Source: JAENVT01 sp031412355
GTDB lineage: Bacteria; Actinomycetota; Acidimicrobiia; Acidimicrobiales; Ilumatobacteraceae
Direction: 5' to 3'
Assembly: GCA_031412355.1 (NCBI GenBank)
Contig: JANOCR010000013.1
Span: forward strand, 1-7,540
Length of the DNA: 7,540 bases
Shown here: in pieces, positions 6,610 through 7,540 of the stretch
Layout: the number at the start of each line of letters is the position of its first letter
How positions within the stretch are numbered: the first letter of the stretch is position 1
Program-made: the position numbers and the translations under genes
Notes under the pieces: model-generated
Database searches by the model: none
Told to the model about the DNA's origin: nothing
What the model saw: the letters and a program-made list of their open reading frames with translations, nothing else

Positions 6610-7540
6610 AGCGGTGCAATGTTGACCTCCTACGCATCGACCGGCGTCGACATCGACGAAGGAACCCGGGCGGTCAACCACATGAAGCGAGCCGTCGAGC
6701 GCACGCACGGTCCTGCCGTGCTGCGCGGCGTCGGCAGCTTCGGCGGCGCGTTCAGCGGCAAGGCCATCAAGGCGATGGATGAGCCCGTGCTGGTTGCCTC
6801 GACCGATGGTGTCGGCACGAAGGTCGAATTGGCTGCCCGGCTCGGTCGGTACCGCGGTGTGGGCGCCGACATCGTCAACCACTGCATCGACGACGTGTTG
6901 GTGCAGGGGGCGCGGCCGCTGTTCTTTCTCGACTACATCGCGTCCAGCAAGATCAATGCCGAGCACGTGGCCGAAGTGGTCACCGGCATGGCCGAGGCAT
7001 GCGAAGCAGCGGGCTGCGCGTTGCTGGGGGGTGAGACTGCCGAGATGCCGGGCGTCTACGCGCCCGGCGCGTTCGACATCGCCGGAACGATGGTGGGCAT
7101 CGTCGAGCAACGCGACATGTTGCCCCGTGGCGAACTGCGCGTCGGCGACGCATTGATCGGCATTGCCTCCAATGGTCCGCACACCAACGGCTACTCGCTT
7201 CTGCGCAAGATCTTCGAATGGCTCCCGATGGACTCGGTGCCGCCCGGCTTCGACCGATCGCTCGGCGAGACGCTGCTCGTGCCACACCGCAGCTACCTCG
7301 ACGTGCTCACTCCAGTTCTCGCTTCAGGCAAGGTGAAAGCGCTGGCCCACATCACCGGAGGTGGCCTGCCCGAGAACCTGCCGCGCGTGTTGCCCGACGA
7401 CTGCGACGCCGACATCGAGCTCGGCGCTTGGCCGGTCCCGCCACTGTTCCAACTGGTCCGCGAGGTGGCCACCCAGCTCGAGACGCACGAGCTCTACCGA
7501 ACGCTGAACATGGGCATCGGAATGGTCGCAGTGTGCGCGG
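5467..7540 (+). CDS. purD-purM: Bifunctional phosphoribosylamine-glycine ligase (GARS) / FGAM cyclo-ligase (AIRS), PurD-PurM fusion; 3'-truncated
   Basis: One uninterrupted frame from the GTG at 5467 to the window edge (691 complete codons, no stop). Residues 1-381 are PurD, which joins phosphoribosylamine and glycine using ATP to give GAR; residues from about 385 are PurM, which closes FGAM to AIR using ATP. PurD motifs: MRVLVIGAGGRES (1-13), VGPE (43-46), RLESSK (73-78), the ATP-grasp segment KQDGLAAGKG (118-127), QDHKRIGEGDTGPNTGGMGA (179-198), IEFNCRFGDPE (248-258) and a normal C-terminus GMQIRRDIGWR (370-380). PurM motifs: GVDID (393-397), STDGVGTK (445-452), LLGGETAEMPG (519-529), HITGGGLPENL and NMGIGMV at the edge; roughly 40-50 residues of PurM are missing beyond the window. 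The N-terminal PurD domain is short and its GREHA motif reads GRESA. A further C-terminal domain such as PurN cannot be excluded. Confidence 0.93.
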   Translation, partial: MRVLVIGAGGRESAIAWACRRHGHDVTISPDLGSEVVADLVIVGPETALAAGVADECKRRGIPCFGPTADVARLESSKGYAREVATALGLPSPRHFATQSASDALAWWRALGAPVVVKQDGLAAGKGVVVPATDDDTIEAINALTALGPVVLEERLTGPECSLMALCDGKVARPLPIAQDHKRIGEGDTGPNTGGMGAYAPAPTGYDAAVLTATFIQPVIDHLGAAGTPYVGVLYAGLMLTSEGPRLIEFNCRFGDPETQAVLPLVESDLAALALACCNGTLSESSLTIREGAACTVVAAAPGYPTEPVVGQTITGLDQADTDDSMVFLAGALGTTVAGGRTLAVTGLGQSLADARDNAYRRLSTIQFDGMQIRRDIGWRASGAMLTSYASTGVDIDEGTRAVNHMKRAVERTHGPAVLRGVGSFGGAFSGKAIKAMDEPVLVASTDGVGTKVELAARLGRYRGVGADIVNHCIDDVLVQGARPLFFLDYIASSKINAEHVAEVVTGMAEACEAAGCALLGGETAEMPGVYAPGAFDIAGTMVGIVEQRDMLPRGELRVGDALIGIASNGPHTNGYSLLRKIFEWLPMDSVPPGFDRSLGETLLVPHRSYLDVLTPVLASGKVKALAHITGGGLPENLPRVLPDDCDADIELGAWPVPPLFQLVREVATQLETHELYRTLNMGIGMVAVCA
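6314..6336. repeat. Perfect palindrome (11-bp arms, 1-nt centre) inside the PurD coding region
   Basis: Arm CCGAATCGTCA (6314-6324) is followed by one base and its exact reverse complement TGACGATTCGG (6326-6336). As RNA it would form a 10-bp stem with a 3-nt loop. No T-run follows, so it does not look like an intrinsic terminator. It encodes part of SESSLTIRE, an apparently unconserved surface stretch of PurD. Its function, if any, is unknown. Confidence 0.75.
6619..7540 (+). other. PurM (AIR synthetase) domain of the fusion, C-terminus beyond window
   Basis: It begins within ten residues of the PurD terminal IGWR, at or just after Met385 (ATG 6619). The visible 307 residues carry the dimeric AIRS fold signatures: DGVGTK, HCIDDVLVQGARPLFFLDY, GGETAEMPG, ASNGPHTNGYSLLRK and ITGGGLPENL. 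I see no Shine-Dalgarno sequence before the internal ATG, so separate translation of PurM is not supported, though it is not excluded. A full PurM is about 345 residues. Confidence 0.9.

Noticed and set aside
6619..6621. Internal ATG as an independent purM start
   Set aside because: There is no stop for purD before it and no Shine-Dalgarno-like tract in the expected upstream position, so a fusion is the simpler reading.
5520..6782. 420-codon + strand open frame within the purD-purM region
   Set aside because: It is an arginine-rich, low-complexity translation in frame 3, a shadow of the frame-1 purD-purM gene that carries all the conserved motifs.

Overview
The window is a tightly packed block of de novo purine (IMP) biosynthesis genes, all on the + strand, with essentially no non-coding DNA. 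Order: purL (5'-truncated at base 1, probably a PurS-PurL fusion) - purQ - purC - purF - purD-purM (one continuous reading frame, 3'-truncated at base 7540). Junctions are a 4-nt ATGA overlap (purL/purQ), a 2-nt gap (purQ/purC), an 11-nt overlap (purC/purF) and a 10-nt gap (purF/purD). Each junction has a purine-rich Shine-Dalgarno-like sequence 7-9 nt before the next start. This looks like one polycistronic, translationally coupled operon. No promoter, terminator, riboswitch, RNA gene, mobile element or CRISPR array is visible, and no gene-free stretch exceeds 10 nt.

The DNA is GC-rich with strongly G/C-ending codons, uses GTG starts (purC, purD) and carries good Shine-Dalgarno sites. Together with the PurSL-like FGAM synthase with separate PurQ, a long PurC and an Fe-S/propeptide PurF, this suggests a high-GC bacterium. 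An actinobacterium of the Acidimicrobiia kind is my best guess, with a chloroflexotan or similar lineage as the alternative. This is inference from protein style, not a database result.

The genes cover six of the roughly ten steps to IMP. PurF makes phosphoribosylamine from PRPP and glutamine. PurD turns it into GAR. After formylation by PurN or PurT (not in the window), PurL with PurQ makes FGAM. PurM cyclises FGAM to AIR. After carboxylation by PurE/PurK (not seen), PurC makes SAICAR. PurN/T, PurE/K, PurB and PurH must lie elsewhere or beyond the edges.

The most unusual point is the last gene. A PurD (GARS) domain runs without a stop or evident linker into a PurM (AIRS) domain, an arrangement best known from eukaryotic Ade5,7 and GART proteins. 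Its PurD half is compact: the N-terminal domain lacks about 27 residues, including the usual APGN-x-GT loop, and the GREHA motif reads GRESA. A perfect 11-bp-arm palindrome lies inside the PurD coding region. The rest is a conventional purine operon; I see no sign of an undescribed defence, mobile or regulatory system.
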